Positions 50,773 through 60,053 of a DNA stretch of 64,000 nucleotides are shown here, piece after piece (the first letter of the stretch is position 1; every line of letters begins with the position of its first letter). The stretch spans positions 620,001-684,000 of the forward strand of contig NZ_BMTW01000001.1 in the NCBI RefSeq assembly GCF_014649875.1, written 5' to 3'. Position numbers and translations under genes: made by a program. The stretch is from Streptomyces rubiginosohelvolus (GTDB lineage Bacteria; Actinomycetota; Actinomycetes; Streptomycetales; Streptomycetaceae). Below the pieces are notes generated by a model. That model worked only from the letters and a program-made list of their open reading frames with translations, was not told where the DNA came from and ran no database searches.

Positions 50773-51366
50773 ATGGCGAAGGACACGGCGCCCCGCTGGG
50801 ACCGCAGGATGCAGCAGAGGCTGGCCCGCGGTGAGGCGGCGGCGCTCGGCGAGCTCTACGACCGGTTCGCGGCCCTCGTCCACAGCCAGGCACACCGGAT
50901 GCTCGACGACGAGGACGCCGCCGACCTGGTGACCCGCGAGGTCTTCGCCCAGGTCTGGGAGAACCCCGAGGCGTACGACCCGAAGCAGGGCTCAATGCGT
51001 TCCTGGGTGGCCCGCCTCACCCACCGCCGGTCCGTCCAGCGGCTGCGCAGCGCGGCGGCCTCCTCGTACGCGGCGGAGCACGGCGAGGACGCGGTGCCCG
51101 ACCCGGAGGAGCTGGAGCGGCGGGTGCGCAGCGCCACGGCCGCCGCCCGCGCCGACTACATCGTCTCCTCGATGCCCGTACCGCTCCGGGAGGCCCTGGA
51201 GCTGGCCTACATCCACCGGCGGGACTACCGGCAGACCGCAGCCGATCTCGGGGTCACCGAGGACGAGGCGCGCCGTCGGCTCCGGCTGGGGCTCCAGCTG
51301 CTCTCCACGGCGAACGCCCGCCCGCTCGAAGGGTCCGCGCCACCCGGTTACGGACGGGTCCGGTGA
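50773..51366 (+). CDS. ECF sigma factor
   Basis: A 197-aa extracytoplasmic-function sigma factor. Region 2 (LGELYDRFAALVHSQAHRMLDDEDAADLVTREVFAQVWENPEAYDPKQGSMRSWVARLTHRRSV, about 26-90) and region 4 (VPLREALELAYIHRRDYRQTAADLGVTEDEARRRLRLGLQLL, about 135-177) are both clear. The start at 50773 has only a weak G-rich Shine-Dalgarno. Its stop overlaps the anti-sigma GTG (51363-51366), so the pair is coupled. Confidence 0.88.
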   Translation: MAKDTAPRWDRRMQQRLARGEAAALGELYDRFAALVHSQAHRMLDDEDAADLVTREVFAQVWENPEAYDPKQGSMRSWVARLTHRRSVQRLRSAAASSYAAEHGEDAVPDPEELERRVRSATAAARADYIVSSMPVPLREALELAYIHRRDYRQTAADLGVTEDEARRRLRLGLQLLSTANARPLEGSAPPGYGRVR

Positions 51367-52943
51367 CCGGCGGCGGACGCGAGAGCGAGGGCGGCGAGGA
51401 GGAGGTGCGCGGCGCCCGGCGGATACCCGGCCCGCGCGGGGCGGCGGACGACCTCGACCTGGCGTCCGTCCCGCTGCCGCCCCTGCCGCCGCCCGGCGGT
51501 ACGGCCCCGGACGAAGCCGTACCGGAACAGTCGCAGCCCGCGTCCGCGTCCGCGTCGGGCGACGCGCCGGAGACCCCGGAGAGCGATGCCGGGGCGCCCG
51601 AGCCGGATCCTGGGCCCGGCCCGGCGGCGGAAGCCTGGCCCGAGGCAGGTTCCGGGCCCGAGGCGGAACCGGCCGACGGCCACCCGCGACCGGCTGCGCC
51701 GGAATGGGACCCGACCGGCCCGGCGGCGGAAGCCTGGCCCGAGCCGGATCCCAGGCCCGAGGCGGAACCTGCCGACGGCCACCCGCAACCGGCTGTCCCG
51801 GAGCCGCACGCCCCGGACCCCCTCGTGAGCTCCGCACCCGTCGTCCTCCCTCACCAGGTCCTCAAGGCCCTCCTCGGTGCCTGGGCGCTGTCCGCCTGCT
51901 CGGCGGAGGAGACCGCCGCCGTGGAGGACCACCTCACCGGGTGCGCCCCGTGCGCGGACGAGGCGCTGCGGCTGCGGGACGCGGTGGGGCTGCTGCACAC
52001 CGACGGCTCCCTGGACCTCGACCCGACGCTCCGCACCCGGGTGCTGGACGGCTGCTTCGGCCGCCGCCCGGCCCGGATACCGGTGCCGGAGTGGGCCGCC
52101 CCGTACGACGCCGAGACCGCCCGGCTCGACGCGCTGCTCCGCGACATCGGGGACTCCGAATGGCACGCCCCCGTACGCCTGCAGTGGTTCGAGGAGGAGC
52201 GCCAGGTCAGCCGCCGGACCACGGTCGCCGGCGTGATCGGGCATCTGATGGCCGTCGACGGGCTGCTGTCCGCCGCGCTCGGGCTCGACGACCCGCTCGA
52301 CGACGGCAAGACGCCGCTGGACCCCACCGAACGCACCGAGACGTACTGGTCGGCGACGCGCCGGCCGCCCACCCGGGCCGTCCGTGAACCCTGGCGGGCC
52401 CAGAGCCACGAGCTGATCCGTACGGCCTCCTTCGCCGGGCGGAACGTCGCCGAGACGTCCGTCTCGTACGGCGCCTTCGCCCTGCCGCTCCAGGACGCCG
52501 CCCTGGACCGGGCGTTCGAGTGCTGGGTGCACGGCGGGGACATCGCCGACGCCGTCGACTACCCGTACCCGGCACCGTCCGCCGCCCATCTGCACCGGAT
52601 GATCGACCTGGCGGCCCGGATGCTTCCGGCCGCCCTCGCGGGCCGCCGCAGCGCCGGACTGGCCGGACCGGCGAAGGACCTCGTCGCAGCGGGCGCGCCG
52701 GGCCGCTCGCTCCATCTGGAGATCGAGGGGCACGGCGGAGGCGACTGGTACATCGCGCTCGACTCCCCGGCCGCCGTCGGCGCGCCCGAGCGCGCGGTGG
52801 CGCAGGTCGCGCTGGACGGGGTCGAGTTCTGCCGGCTCGTCGCGGGCCACATCTCGCCGGTCGAAGCGGCGGCGGGCCAGGAGGGCGACCGCGAGGCCAT
52901 CCGCGACGTCCTGTTCGCGGCGGCCTCGCTCAGCCGGCTCTGA
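51363..52943 (+). CDS. Zinc-anchored anti-sigma factor fused to a mycothiol-dependent-isomerase-type domain
   Basis: A 526-aa protein. Residues 1-160 are a disordered Pro/Glu/Ala linker with a 33-residue tandem repeat. Then a ZAS (zf-HC2) module: LGAWALSACSAEETAAVEDHLTGCAPC with the HxxxCxxC at His190, Cys194 and Cys197. Then an MDMPI-type (DinB-like) helical domain (RLDALLRDIGDSEWHAPV, VAGVIGHLMAVDGLLSAAL, AFECWVHGGDIADAV) and its C-terminal domain. It should sequester the upstream ECF sigma factor and sense a thiol- or metal-related signal through the MDMPI part. Confidence 0.85.
   Translation: MTGGGRESEGGEEEVRGARRIPGPRGAADDLDLASVPLPPLPPPGGTAPDEAVPEQSQPASASASGDAPETPESDAGAPEPDPGPGPAAEAWPEAGSGPEAEPADGHPRPAAPEWDPTGPAAEAWPEPDPRPEAEPADGHPQPAVPEPHAPDPLVSSAPVVLPHQVLKALLGAWALSACSAEETAAVEDHLTGCAPCADEALRLRDAVGLLHTDGSLDLDPTLRTRVLDGCFGRRPARIPVPEWAAPYDAETARLDALLRDIGDSEWHAPVRLQWFEEERQVSRRTTVAGVIGHLMAVDGLLSAALGLDDPLDDGKTPLDPTERTETYWSATRRPPTRAVREPWRAQSHELIRTASFAGRNVAETSVSYGAFALPLQDAALDRAFECWVHGGDIADAVDYPYPAPSAAHLHRMIDLAARMLPAALAGRRSAGLAGPAKDLVAAGAPGRSLHLEIEGHGGGDWYIALDSPAAVGAPERAVAQVALDGVEFCRLVAGHISPVEAAAGQEGDREAIRDVLFAAASLSRL
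51622..51819. repeat. 99-bp tandem duplication in the anti-sigma linker
   Basis: Two adjacent in-frame 99-bp units (51622-51720 and 51721-51819) encode PAAEAWPE....EAEPADGHP.PA. They are highly similar at DNA level. Confidence 0.75.
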
Positions 52944-52995
52944 GCTCAGCCGGACCCGACGCCTCAGCCGGCTCTGAACCAGCCGGGCCGAGCCG

Positions 52996-53892
52996 CTACG
53001 CGAAGATCACCGTACGGCGGCCGTTGAGCAGGATGCGCCGCTCCGCGTGCCACTTCACCGCGCGCGCCAGCGCCTGGCACTCCACGTCGCGGCCGATGGC
53101 GACCAGCTGGTCGGGGGTGACGTCGTGGCCGACGCGCTCGACCTCCTGCTCGATGATCGGGCCCTCGTCGAGGTCGGCGGTGACGTAGTGCGCGGTCGCG
53201 CCGATCAGCTTCACGCCCCGGGCGTGCGCCTGGTGGTAGGGCTTGGCGCCCTTGAAGCTCGGCAGGAACGAGTGGTGGATGTTGATGATTCGGCCGCTGA
53301 GCTGCTTGCACAGATCGTCGGAGAGGACCTGCATGTAGCGGGCGAGGACGACCAGCTCGACGTTCTCCTCGCGAACCAGTTCCAGCAGCGCCGCCTCGGC
53401 CTCCGGCTTGTTGTCCTTCGTCACGGGCAGGTGCCGGAAGGGGATGCCGTACGAGGCGACGAGCTCGGCGAAGTCCGTGTGGTTGGAGACGACGGCCGCG
53501 ATCTCGACCGGCAGCGCGCCCGTACGGGAACGGAACAGCAGGTCGTTGAGGCAGTGGCCGAACTTGCTGACCATCAGCACGATCCGCATCTTCTCCTCCG
53601 ACCGGTGGATCTGCCACTCCATCCGGAAGGCCTCGCCGATCGCCGCGAAGCTGGCACGCAGTTTGTCCACGGTCACGGTGGCGTCCGCCGAGAAGTGGAC
53701 GCGCATGAAGAACAGACCCGTGTCGTGGTCCCCGAACTGCTGGCTGTCCTCGATGTTGCAGCCGGTCATGAAGAGATAGCTCGACACGGCGTGCACGATG
53801 CCCTGTTTGTCGGGGCAGGAGAGCGTGAGGACGTACTGCTCGGTCGCGGCGGCGTCCGGGATGGCGGCGGAGGCGGGCTGTGGCGCGGTCAT
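52996..53892 (-). CDS. purU: Formyltetrahydrofolate deformylase
   Basis: A 298-aa enzyme that hydrolyses 10-formyl-THF to formate for purine synthesis. An N-terminal ACT domain (YVLTLSCPDKQGIVHAVSSYLFMTGCNIEDSQQF, about 19-52) precedes the formyltransferase fold with KMRIVLMVSKFGHCLNDLLFR, the catalytic NIHHSFLPSFKGAKPYHQAHARGVKLIGATAHYVTADLDEGPII (Asn-His-Asp) and QALARAVKWHAERRI. The length and all motifs are standard. The ATG of 53892 is preferred over the further upstream ATG. Confidence 0.93.
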   Translation of the reverse strand: MTAPQPASAAIPDAAATEQYVLTLSCPDKQGIVHAVSSYLFMTGCNIEDSQQFGDHDTGLFFMRVHFSADATVTVDKLRASFAAIGEAFRMEWQIHRSEEKMRIVLMVSKFGHCLNDLLFRSRTGALPVEIAAVVSNHTDFAELVASYGIPFRHLPVTKDNKPEAEAALLELVREENVELVVLARYMQVLSDDLCKQLSGRIINIHHSFLPSFKGAKPYHQAHARGVKLIGATAHYVTADLDEGPIIEQEVERVGHDVTPDQLVAIGRDVECQALARAVKWHAERRILLNGRRTVIFA

Positions 53893-53920
53893 CCTCGTAG
53901 CGTGCCACACCCGGCCGGTG

Positions 53921-54418
53921 CTAGGCGGCCCTGGTCATGATGCGGATGACATCCAGCGAGCGGGGCGGTATGTCCGGATCCTCCGCGTCGTTGGTGGCGA
54001 GCATCACATGGGCCTCGCGGGCCGCCTGGACGGCCTCGGGCCAGCCGTGGTGCTCCAGATAGGCGGAGACGGGGGCGTCCGCGCCGACCTGGTGCATGAT
54101 CCGCAGCACCCGCAGGGCGGCGGCGTCCACGGCGGCGGCCTCGGCGGAGTCCCTGAATATGGTGCCGACGTACTTCTCGGCGGACCAGTTGTCGAGCCAG
54201 GTGTCCTCGACCAGGCGGTACACGGCGTCGGTGACGTCCCCGTACCCCTCCCGGCCGGCGAGCCAGCACTCGTGGTGGAAGACGGGGTCGGAGAGCATGT
54301 GCAGCGCCGAGCGCACGTTGGTGCGCCAGCGCCACCACGGCATGTCAGTGAGCGGCATGCCGCCCATGGTGGAGGAGCGACGGCCGCGACGGGAAGAGTT
54401 CTCCGAACCTTGCTGCAC
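53921..54418 (-). CDS. SCO4402-family protein
   Basis: A 165-aa soluble protein. The MPWWRWRTNVRSALHMLSDPVFHHECWLAG segment and VEDTWLDNWSAEKYVGTIFRDSAEAAAVD identify the conserved actinobacterial SCO4402 family, whose function is unknown. An internal ATG (at PLTDMPWWRW or 17-20 codons in) is possible as the true start. It lies 28 bp upstream of purU on the same strand. Confidence 0.82.
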   Translation of the reverse strand: MQQGSENSSRRGRRSSTMGGMPLTDMPWWRWRTNVRSALHMLSDPVFHHECWLAGREGYGDVTDAVYRLVEDTWLDNWSAEKYVGTIFRDSAEAAAVDAAALRVLRIMHQVGADAPVSAYLEHHGWPEAVQAAREAHVMLATNDAEDPDIPPRSLDVIRIMTRAA

Positions 54419-54541
54419 GGTGCTCGATCGTACGTTCCTTCACCGCGCCTCCGCACGGGCCCCCGCAATTCACCTGGACGTCACCGAGCGTTGAGCACGG
54501 CACACCGCGCCGTTACCCCGGGCCCGGAAAGGTCCCTTTCC

Positions 54542-55813
54542 ATGACCGGACGGCGACGCCCCACCTTTCCCCGCCCCTTCCCGGGCGTCATCAGCGCGGC
54601 GGCGGCGGGGGCGGTCCTGCTGTCCGGCTGCGGCGGGCTCCCTGGGGCCACGGGGGGATCCAGGGAGCCCGTCACCGTGATGACCTGGGCCCCCGACCGG
54701 TCCGAGGACATCAACGCGGTGAAGATGGCCGGGGTGCCCGCGATGGCGCAGACGTACGCCCGCTGGGTCAACGACACCGGGGGCATCGACGGGCGCGAGC
54801 TGCGGGTGATCGTCTGCGACGAGGGCGACACCGCGCTCGGCGCCGAGCGGTGCGCGCGGGAGGCCGTCACCAAGAAGGTGGCCGCCGTCGTCGGTTCGTA
54901 CAGCAGCCACGGGCAGAGCTTCATGCCCGCGCTGGAGGCGGGCGGCGTCCCGTACATCGGCGGTTACGGCGCCTCCACCGAGGAGTTCAGCAGCTACCTC
55001 TCCTACCCGGTCAACGGCGGCCAGTCGGCCCTGCTGGCGGGCCACGGACGGCAGTTGGGCGGCAGCTGCACCCGGGTCTCGCTGGTGCGGCCCGACTCGA
55101 TCGGCGGCGACGGCATGCCGCCGCTCCTCAACAACGGGCTGATGGCCGCGGACCGGCCCGCCTCCACCGACATCCTGGCCCCGCTGGACGCCACGTCCTA
55201 CGACGCGCAGGCCACGCAGGCGCTGGAGCGGTCCGACGGCGGCTGTGTGACGGCGGTGCTCGGCGCCCGTACGGAGACGTTCTTCGACTCCTTCCGCCGG
55301 CTGGAGCCGGACGGCGAGCAGGTCAGGATCTCCTCCGTGCTGGGCAGCGTCAGCCAGCCGCTCATCAACCGCACGGGCGGCCGGAACAGCCCCTTCGAGG
55401 GCGCCTACGTCACCGGCTGGTACCCGGACGCGAAGAACGCCCGCTGGCAGCAGATGCGCGACGTGATCCAGAAGTACGCCTTCGGGGACAACCGCATCGA
55501 CCCGGACGACACCGCCGTACAGACGACGTGGATCGCGTACACCGCGCTGCGGGCGGCCGTCCGGGCGATCGGCGACGACAACGTCACCCCGGGCCGGGTC
55601 GTGGCCGCGCTCAACGGGGGCGTCGAGGTCGACACCGGCGGCCTGACCCCGACGCTCCGCTGGCGCTTCAAGGACCTCGTCGGCACGCAGGGCTACCCGC
55701 GCATCGTCAACACCAAGGTGACGTTCCAGGTGGTCCGGGAGGGCCGCCTCACCGCCCAGAAGAAGGGCTTCGTGGACGTCGCGGACGCCCTGACGGACGC
55801 CCCGCGCAGCTAG
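54542..55813 (+). CDS. Substrate-binding lipoprotein, branched-chain amino acid/amide type
   Basis: A 423-aa periplasmic-binding-like protein. Signal peptide with lipobox LLSGC (Cys30), then a type I fold (VTVMTWAPDRSEDINAVKMAGVPAMAQTYARWVNDTGGIDGRELRVIVCDEGDT; VVGSYSSHGQSFMPALEAGGVPYIG; ERSDGGCVTAVLGAR). It binds a small polar ligand, but no permease or ATPase is adjacent, so it may be a sensor or share a distant transporter. Confidence 0.85.
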   Translation: MTGRRRPTFPRPFPGVISAAAAGAVLLSGCGGLPGATGGSREPVTVMTWAPDRSEDINAVKMAGVPAMAQTYARWVNDTGGIDGRELRVIVCDEGDTALGAERCAREAVTKKVAAVVGSYSSHGQSFMPALEAGGVPYIGGYGASTEEFSSYLSYPVNGGQSALLAGHGRQLGGSCTRVSLVRPDSIGGDGMPPLLNNGLMAADRPASTDILAPLDATSYDAQATQALERSDGGCVTAVLGARTETFFDSFRRLEPDGEQVRISSVLGSVSQPLINRTGGRNSPFEGAYVTGWYPDAKNARWQQMRDVIQKYAFGDNRIDPDDTAVQTTWIAYTALRAAVRAIGDDNVTPGRVVAALNGGVEVDTGGLTPTLRWRFKDLVGTQGYPRIVNTKVTFQVVREGRLTAQKKGFVDVADALTDAPRS

Positions 55814-55829
55814 AGGCCCGCTGCCCGCC

Positions 55830-57434
55830 TCAGAGCTCCGTGGGCGTGTGCTCGGTCAGGCCGTACTTGCCCGCGATCGCGTTCCAGAGGGTGGACGCCT
55901 CGCGCTTGGCCTGGGTGGCGACCCCGCTCTGCTGGTTGGCCCTGGCCGTCTCGTTCGTCGACCGGGCCTGGCCGCCCTTGCAGACGGACTTGTTCTTCTT
56001 GGCCTGCCGCGCCCAGGCGGCGTAGTGGTCGTCGGCCGCCGCCGACGCCTTCCACGCCCGGTTCAGCGCGGCCGTCAGCTTCGCGTTCTGCGGGAGCTTG
56101 TCCACGGTCAGTCCTTCGAGCCGGGTCACCAGGTCGCGGCGCTGCTGGGCCGCGCCCCTGAGGTCGGCGTCCGCCCGGTCCAGGTCCTTGCAGGACTTGA
56201 TCTTCTCGACCGCGCTGATCACCGCGGCCCGGCTGTTGTTGCTGTCGGCCAGCAGCTTGTCCAGCGCCTCGGCCTGCGGCTTCGCCGGGTCGGCCGCCGC
56301 CTTGGTGGTGGGCTCCGCCTCGGACGGTGAACTCTGCGCGGCGACCGGCTGCTTGTCGTCCTTGCCGGAGTCGTCGCCGCCGCTCATCAGCGCGCCCGCG
56401 CCGAGTCCGATGACCGCGCAGCCGACGACGACCGCGGCGATCAGCGGGATGTGCGCGGACCGCCGGCGCGGGGCCTCGCCGCTCTGCTGCGGAACCGCCC
56501 CGTCGTCCGCCGCGCGGCCCTGGAAGCCCTGGAGGCCCGACTGGTAGCCGCCGGCCTCCTGCGGCGGCAACGCGCCGCCCTGGGAAGGCTGCTGGGGCTG
56601 GTAGCCCTGCTGCTGGTACGGGGACGGGGGCTGCTGCCCCGCGTCGAACTGCGGCATCTGCTGGGTGGCGCCGGCCGGTTCCTCGCTGCGGAACAGATTG
56701 TCGAACTCCGCGGGCGGCTGCCGGTCCCCCGGCGCGCCCGGCCTGATCCCGTACGGGGCTCCGCCCGGCACCGGGGGTATGTACTGGGTCGCGTCCGCGT
56801 CACCGCCGCCCGGCTGCGGCCCCACGGGCCCGGGGCCGCCCGGGACAGGCGCGATGTACTGCGTGGCGTCCGCGTCCCCGCCCGGAGCCCCCTGGCCGCC
56901 CTGCCCGGCCTCCGGCGGCAGCGGCTGCGCGTACGGGAGCGGCTGGGACGAGGACGGGGGCTGCTGCGACTGGTTCAGCTGGCCGTGCTGAAGCTGGTCG
57001 TGGTGCTGGGGCTGGTGCTGCTGGTACTGCGGCTGGTACGCCCCGGGCTGCTGCGGCTGCTGATACGAGCCGGGCTGCTGGTACGCCCCGGGCTGCTGGT
57101 ACGACTCCGGGCCCGGCGCCTGCTGCGCGGGCGGCAGGGGCTGGGCCGGCGGATATCCGTAGGACGCCTGCCCCTGGGCCTGCGGGTAGCCGTAGCCGCC
57201 CTGCGCCTGCTGGTCCGGCTGCGGCGCCCCGGCGGACTGCGGCCCCCAGGCCTGGCCCCACGGCTCACCGCCCGCGGGAGCGCCCTGCCCGCCCTGCCCG
57301 CCCGCGGGTTCCCCCGGGGTCCAGGGGGCGCTGCCGTCGGCGGGCAGCACGACACCCTCGTGCGCGGGTCGTGCGGCGGGGAGCTGATGCTCGCCGCCGT
57401 GTCCGCCCTGCCCGCCCTGTCCGCTCTGCGTCAC
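55830..57434 (-). CDS. Single-pass membrane protein with long Gln/Pro-rich cytoplasmic region
   Basis: A 534-aa protein. Residues 1-325 are low-complexity Gln/Gly/Pro with two DADATQYI.PVPGG motifs typical of Streptomyces proteins; then a transmembrane helix (RRRSAHIPLIAAVVVGCAVIGLGAGALM, about 329-350); then a 184-residue extracytoplasmic helical domain with two cysteines (IKSCKDLDRA and KSVCKGGQA). The GTG of 57434 is the likely start. Function unknown; the topology resembles sensors or cell-wall anchors. Confidence 0.78.
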   Translation of the reverse strand: MTQSGQGGQGGHGGEHQLPAARPAHEGVVLPADGSAPWTPGEPAGGQGGQGAPAGGEPWGQAWGPQSAGAPQPDQQAQGGYGYPQAQGQASYGYPPAQPLPPAQQAPGPESYQQPGAYQQPGSYQQPQQPGAYQPQYQQHQPQHHDQLQHGQLNQSQQPPSSSQPLPYAQPLPPEAGQGGQGAPGGDADATQYIAPVPGGPGPVGPQPGGGDADATQYIPPVPGGAPYGIRPGAPGDRQPPAEFDNLFRSEEPAGATQQMPQFDAGQQPPSPYQQQGYQPQQPSQGGALPPQEAGGYQSGLQGFQGRAADDGAVPQQSGEAPRRRSAHIPLIAAVVVGCAVIGLGAGALMSGGDDSGKDDKQPVAAQSSPSEAEPTTKAAADPAKPQAEALDKLLADSNNSRAAVISAVEKIKSCKDLDRADADLRGAAQQRRDLVTRLEGLTVDKLPQNAKLTAALNRAWKASAAADDHYAAWARQAKKNKSVCKGGQARSTNETARANQQSGVATQAKREASTLWNAIAGKYGLTEHTPTEL

Positions 57435-57634
57435 CGGGACTCCTACGTGTGAACCTACGGAACCGTCGGCTCACGCTATCGGGTGGTCGCCCGCCTCCGC
57501 CAAGCGCGTGGTGCCCCTCACCACCCCTTCACAGGGTGGGTAACATCCCGCGGCCCGACGACGCTGTTATCGGGCCGGACCGCCGCGCCGGTCTCCCGGG
57601 CCGGCCCGGACCGCCCCGGACGACCACCTCTTCC

Positions 57635-59017
57635 TCACGCCGCCTGGAGCTCCAGCCGCTCGCCGAACTCCCGTACCGCGGGCTCCTCCCCGAAGGGTGT
57701 GAGCCGCTGCTGGAGGTCGTCGAGATACTCGGCGCCCCGGCTGGAGCGCACCGTCGACAGCAGCTCCATCGCCCGGGTCCCCGTGTGGCAGGCCCGCTCC
57801 ACCTCACGCTGCTGCACCTGCGCCGAGGCCAGCAGCACCAGCGCGATGCCCCGGCGCCGGGCCCGGGTCTCCGGCAGCGCGGCCAGCGCCTCCTTGGCCC
57901 GCCGGGCCGCCTCGTGCGGCTGCCCCAGATCCCGGTGGCAGTGGGCCAGTTCGTCCGCGAGGTAGCCGGTGTCGAAGTGCCGGATCCAGACCGGGTCGTC
58001 GCCGGTGTCCGGATCGGCCTGCTCCAGCGCGGCGACGGCCCGTCCCGCCACCGCGTGGCAGGTCCGGGCGTCCCCGAGGAGCGCGTGCCCCCGGGCCTCC
58101 GCCGCCCAGAACATGGCCTGGGCGCGGGGGGTGACCTGGCCCCGGGCCCCTTCCTGCGCGGCGCGGGCGAGTTGGGCGATCTCGCGGGGGTTGCCGAGCT
58201 GCGCGGCGAGATGGCTCATCGAGGCGGCCAGCACATAGCCGCCGTACGCCCGGTCGCCCGCCGCCTGCGCGAGCCGCAGCGCCTGGATGTAGTAGCGCTG
58301 GGCGAGTCCGGACTGGCCGGTGTCGACCGCCATGTAGCCGCCGAGTTCGGTGAGCCGGGCCACCGCCGCGAACAGCTCGCGCCCCACCTGTTCGCGGTAC
58401 GCCCCCGAAAGCAGCCCGGAGACCACGCTGTTGAGGTAGTGCACGAGGACCGGCCGGACATGGCCGCTGCCGAACCGGTGGTCGAGGTCGGTGAGCGCGG
58501 TGGTCATCGCCCGCACCGCCTCCACGTCGGACATCCCGACCCGGGCCCCCGCCGTCCGCTCGACCTGGGCGTCGGGGCCCGAGATCAGCCAGTCCCGGCT
58601 GGGTTCGACGAGCGCGGACGCGGCGACCGACGACCCGGTGAGCAGATCCCGGCGGCCCACGTCGCCGCGCCACAGCTCACAGACCTGCTCGACGGCCCCG
58701 GCGACGGTCGGCGCGTACTGGAGGCCGACGCCCGAGGAGAGGTTCTTGCCGTTGGCCATGCCGATCTCGTCGATCGTGACCGTACGGCCCAGCTTGCGGC
58801 CCAGCGCCTCGGCGATGATCCCCGGAGCCCGGCCCCGGGGCTGCTGCCCGCGCAGCCAACGGGCCACGGAGGTCTTGTCGTAGCGCAGATCGAGCCCGCG
58901 CTCGGCGCCGACCATGTTCACGCGGCGCGCGAGGCCGGCGTTGGAACAGGCGGCCTCCTGGATGAGCGTCTGGAGCCGTTCGTTGGGCTGGCGGGCTACG
59001 AGAGGCCTTGCAGCCAT
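57635..59017 (-). CDS. NsdA-like TPR transcriptional regulator
   Basis: A 460-aa regulator. An N-terminal HTH-like region (SNAGLARRVNMVGAERGLDLRYDKTSVARWLRGQQPRG, about 25-60, followed by DEIGMANG) precedes TPR-type helices (QSGLAQRYYIQALRLAQAAGDRAYGGYVLAASM; AGRAVAALEQAD; AARRAKEALAALPETRARRRGIALVLLASAQVQQREVERACHTG). This is the architecture of NsdA/NsdB, negative regulators of antibiotic production and sporulation. The ATG of 59017 follows AGGGGGAC; a 9-bp-arm palindrome lies just upstream. Confidence 0.8.
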   Translation of the reverse strand: MAARPLVARQPNERLQTLIQEAACSNAGLARRVNMVGAERGLDLRYDKTSVARWLRGQQPRGRAPGIIAEALGRKLGRTVTIDEIGMANGKNLSSGVGLQYAPTVAGAVEQVCELWRGDVGRRDLLTGSSVAASALVEPSRDWLISGPDAQVERTAGARVGMSDVEAVRAMTTALTDLDHRFGSGHVRPVLVHYLNSVVSGLLSGAYREQVGRELFAAVARLTELGGYMAVDTGQSGLAQRYYIQALRLAQAAGDRAYGGYVLAASMSHLAAQLGNPREIAQLARAAQEGARGQVTPRAQAMFWAAEARGHALLGDARTCHAVAGRAVAALEQADPDTGDDPVWIRHFDTGYLADELAHCHRDLGQPHEAARRAKEALAALPETRARRRGIALVLLASAQVQQREVERACHTGTRAMELLSTVRSSRGAEYLDDLQQRLTPFGEEPAVREFGERLELQAA

Positions 59018-59043
59018 ATGTCCCCCTGAAACATCGGTTATGT

Positions 59044-59070
59044 GCAGTGATCGGTGAAAGGGATCACTGC
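59044..59070. promoter_or_regulatory. Palindrome upstream of the NsdA-like gene
   Basis: GCAGTGATC (59044-59052) pairs with GATCACTGC (59062-59070) across a 9-bp centre, in the 275-bp divergent gap. It may be an autoregulatory operator. Nothing else in the gap is recognised. Confidence 0.5.
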
Positions 59071-59292
59071 CCGGCACATACACAAGAAATGCGCATATTC
59101 CATCGGCATTCGGTACGGACATGGCGCGTCGCACCGTCGCGGAGGGCCGGGTGCGGTCCTGGGCGGCGGTCCTGGAGGTGGTTACCCGCCCTTCGGTGCG
59201 ACGCCTCACGCGCGCCCCCGCCCGTGCACCGATGCGCCCCGCGTGCAGGATCGATGCGCCGGGCCCCGGTTCAGGGGAGGCCGTAACCCCAG

Positions 59293-59994
59293 GTGACGGC
59301 GGGAGTTGTGCTGGGCGTGGAAAAGCCCATCGGAGTCACGGAAGCCGCACAGGTCCCCCAGCAGCGGAGCGAGCTGCTGCTCGACGCCGCGGTGCGGTAT
59401 GCGGAAGAGCGTCACTGGGACGTGTTCCCCGGCACCTGGCTGGAGGCGGTGGGCGGCGGGGAGCGGTGCTCCTGCGGCGACGCCGGCTGCGCCCTGCCCG
59501 GGGCCCACGCGGACCGGCAGGACTGGGCGGGCCAGGCGACCGGCAGCGGGGCCGCGGCCCGGCGCATGTGGTCCCGGCAGCCCCGCGCTTCGGTGCTGCT
59601 GCCGACCGGCCGCGCCTTCGACGCGCTGGAGGTCCCCGAGGCGGCCGGCTTCCTGGCGCTGGCCCGGATGGAGCGGATGGACCTGACGCTGGGCCCGGTC
59701 ACCTGCACGCCCGACCGCCGGATGCTGTTCTTCGTGCTGCCGGGCGGCGCCGCCAAGGCCGCCGAGCTGGTGCGCGCGCTCGGCTGGAACGCCGAGGCGA
59801 TCGATCTGACCGGCCGCGGCGAGGGCCACTACATCGCCGCTCCGCCCACCCGGGTCGGCGGCCGGGGCGGTGTGCAGTGGGCCTGCGGGCCCACCAACGC
59901 CAACCGCTGGCTGCCCGATGTGGACGAGCTGATCAGCCCGCTGGCGTACGCCTGCGCCCGGGAGGCGGCCGCCGCCCGCGCCCGGACCTCGTAG
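59293..59994 (+). CDS. Bifunctional primase/polymerase-like protein
   Basis: A 233-aa protein resembling the N-terminal PriPol domain (prim-pol, PF09250) found in many Streptomyces proteins. SELLLDAAVRYAEERHWDVFPGTWLE, CSCGDAGCALPGAHADRQDWAGQATG (zinc-like CxCxxxxC) and GEGHYIAAPPTRVGGRGGVQWACGP appear in order; the catalytic Asp/Glu motif is not clear, so activity is uncertain. Starts at 59293, 59308 or 59317 are all possible. It lies ahead of an ABC transporter pair. Confidence 0.72.
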   Translation: MTAGVVLGVEKPIGVTEAAQVPQQRSELLLDAAVRYAEERHWDVFPGTWLEAVGGGERCSCGDAGCALPGAHADRQDWAGQATGSGAAARRMWSRQPRASVLLPTGRAFDALEVPEAAGFLALARMERMDLTLGPVTCTPDRRMLFFVLPGGAAKAAELVRALGWNAEAIDLTGRGEGHYIAAPPTRVGGRGGVQWACGPTNANRWLPDVDELISPLAYACAREAAAARARTS

Positions 59995-60053
59995 CGGGCC
60001 GGGGGCCTTTCGTAGGGTGTCCCCACCACGTGGGGATATCGAGAGGCTGTGCC

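Noticed and set aside
52944..52995. Direct repeats of CTCAGCCGGCTCTGA after the anti-sigma gene
   Set aside because: Short and partly coding; they could be part of a terminator but are too weak to call.
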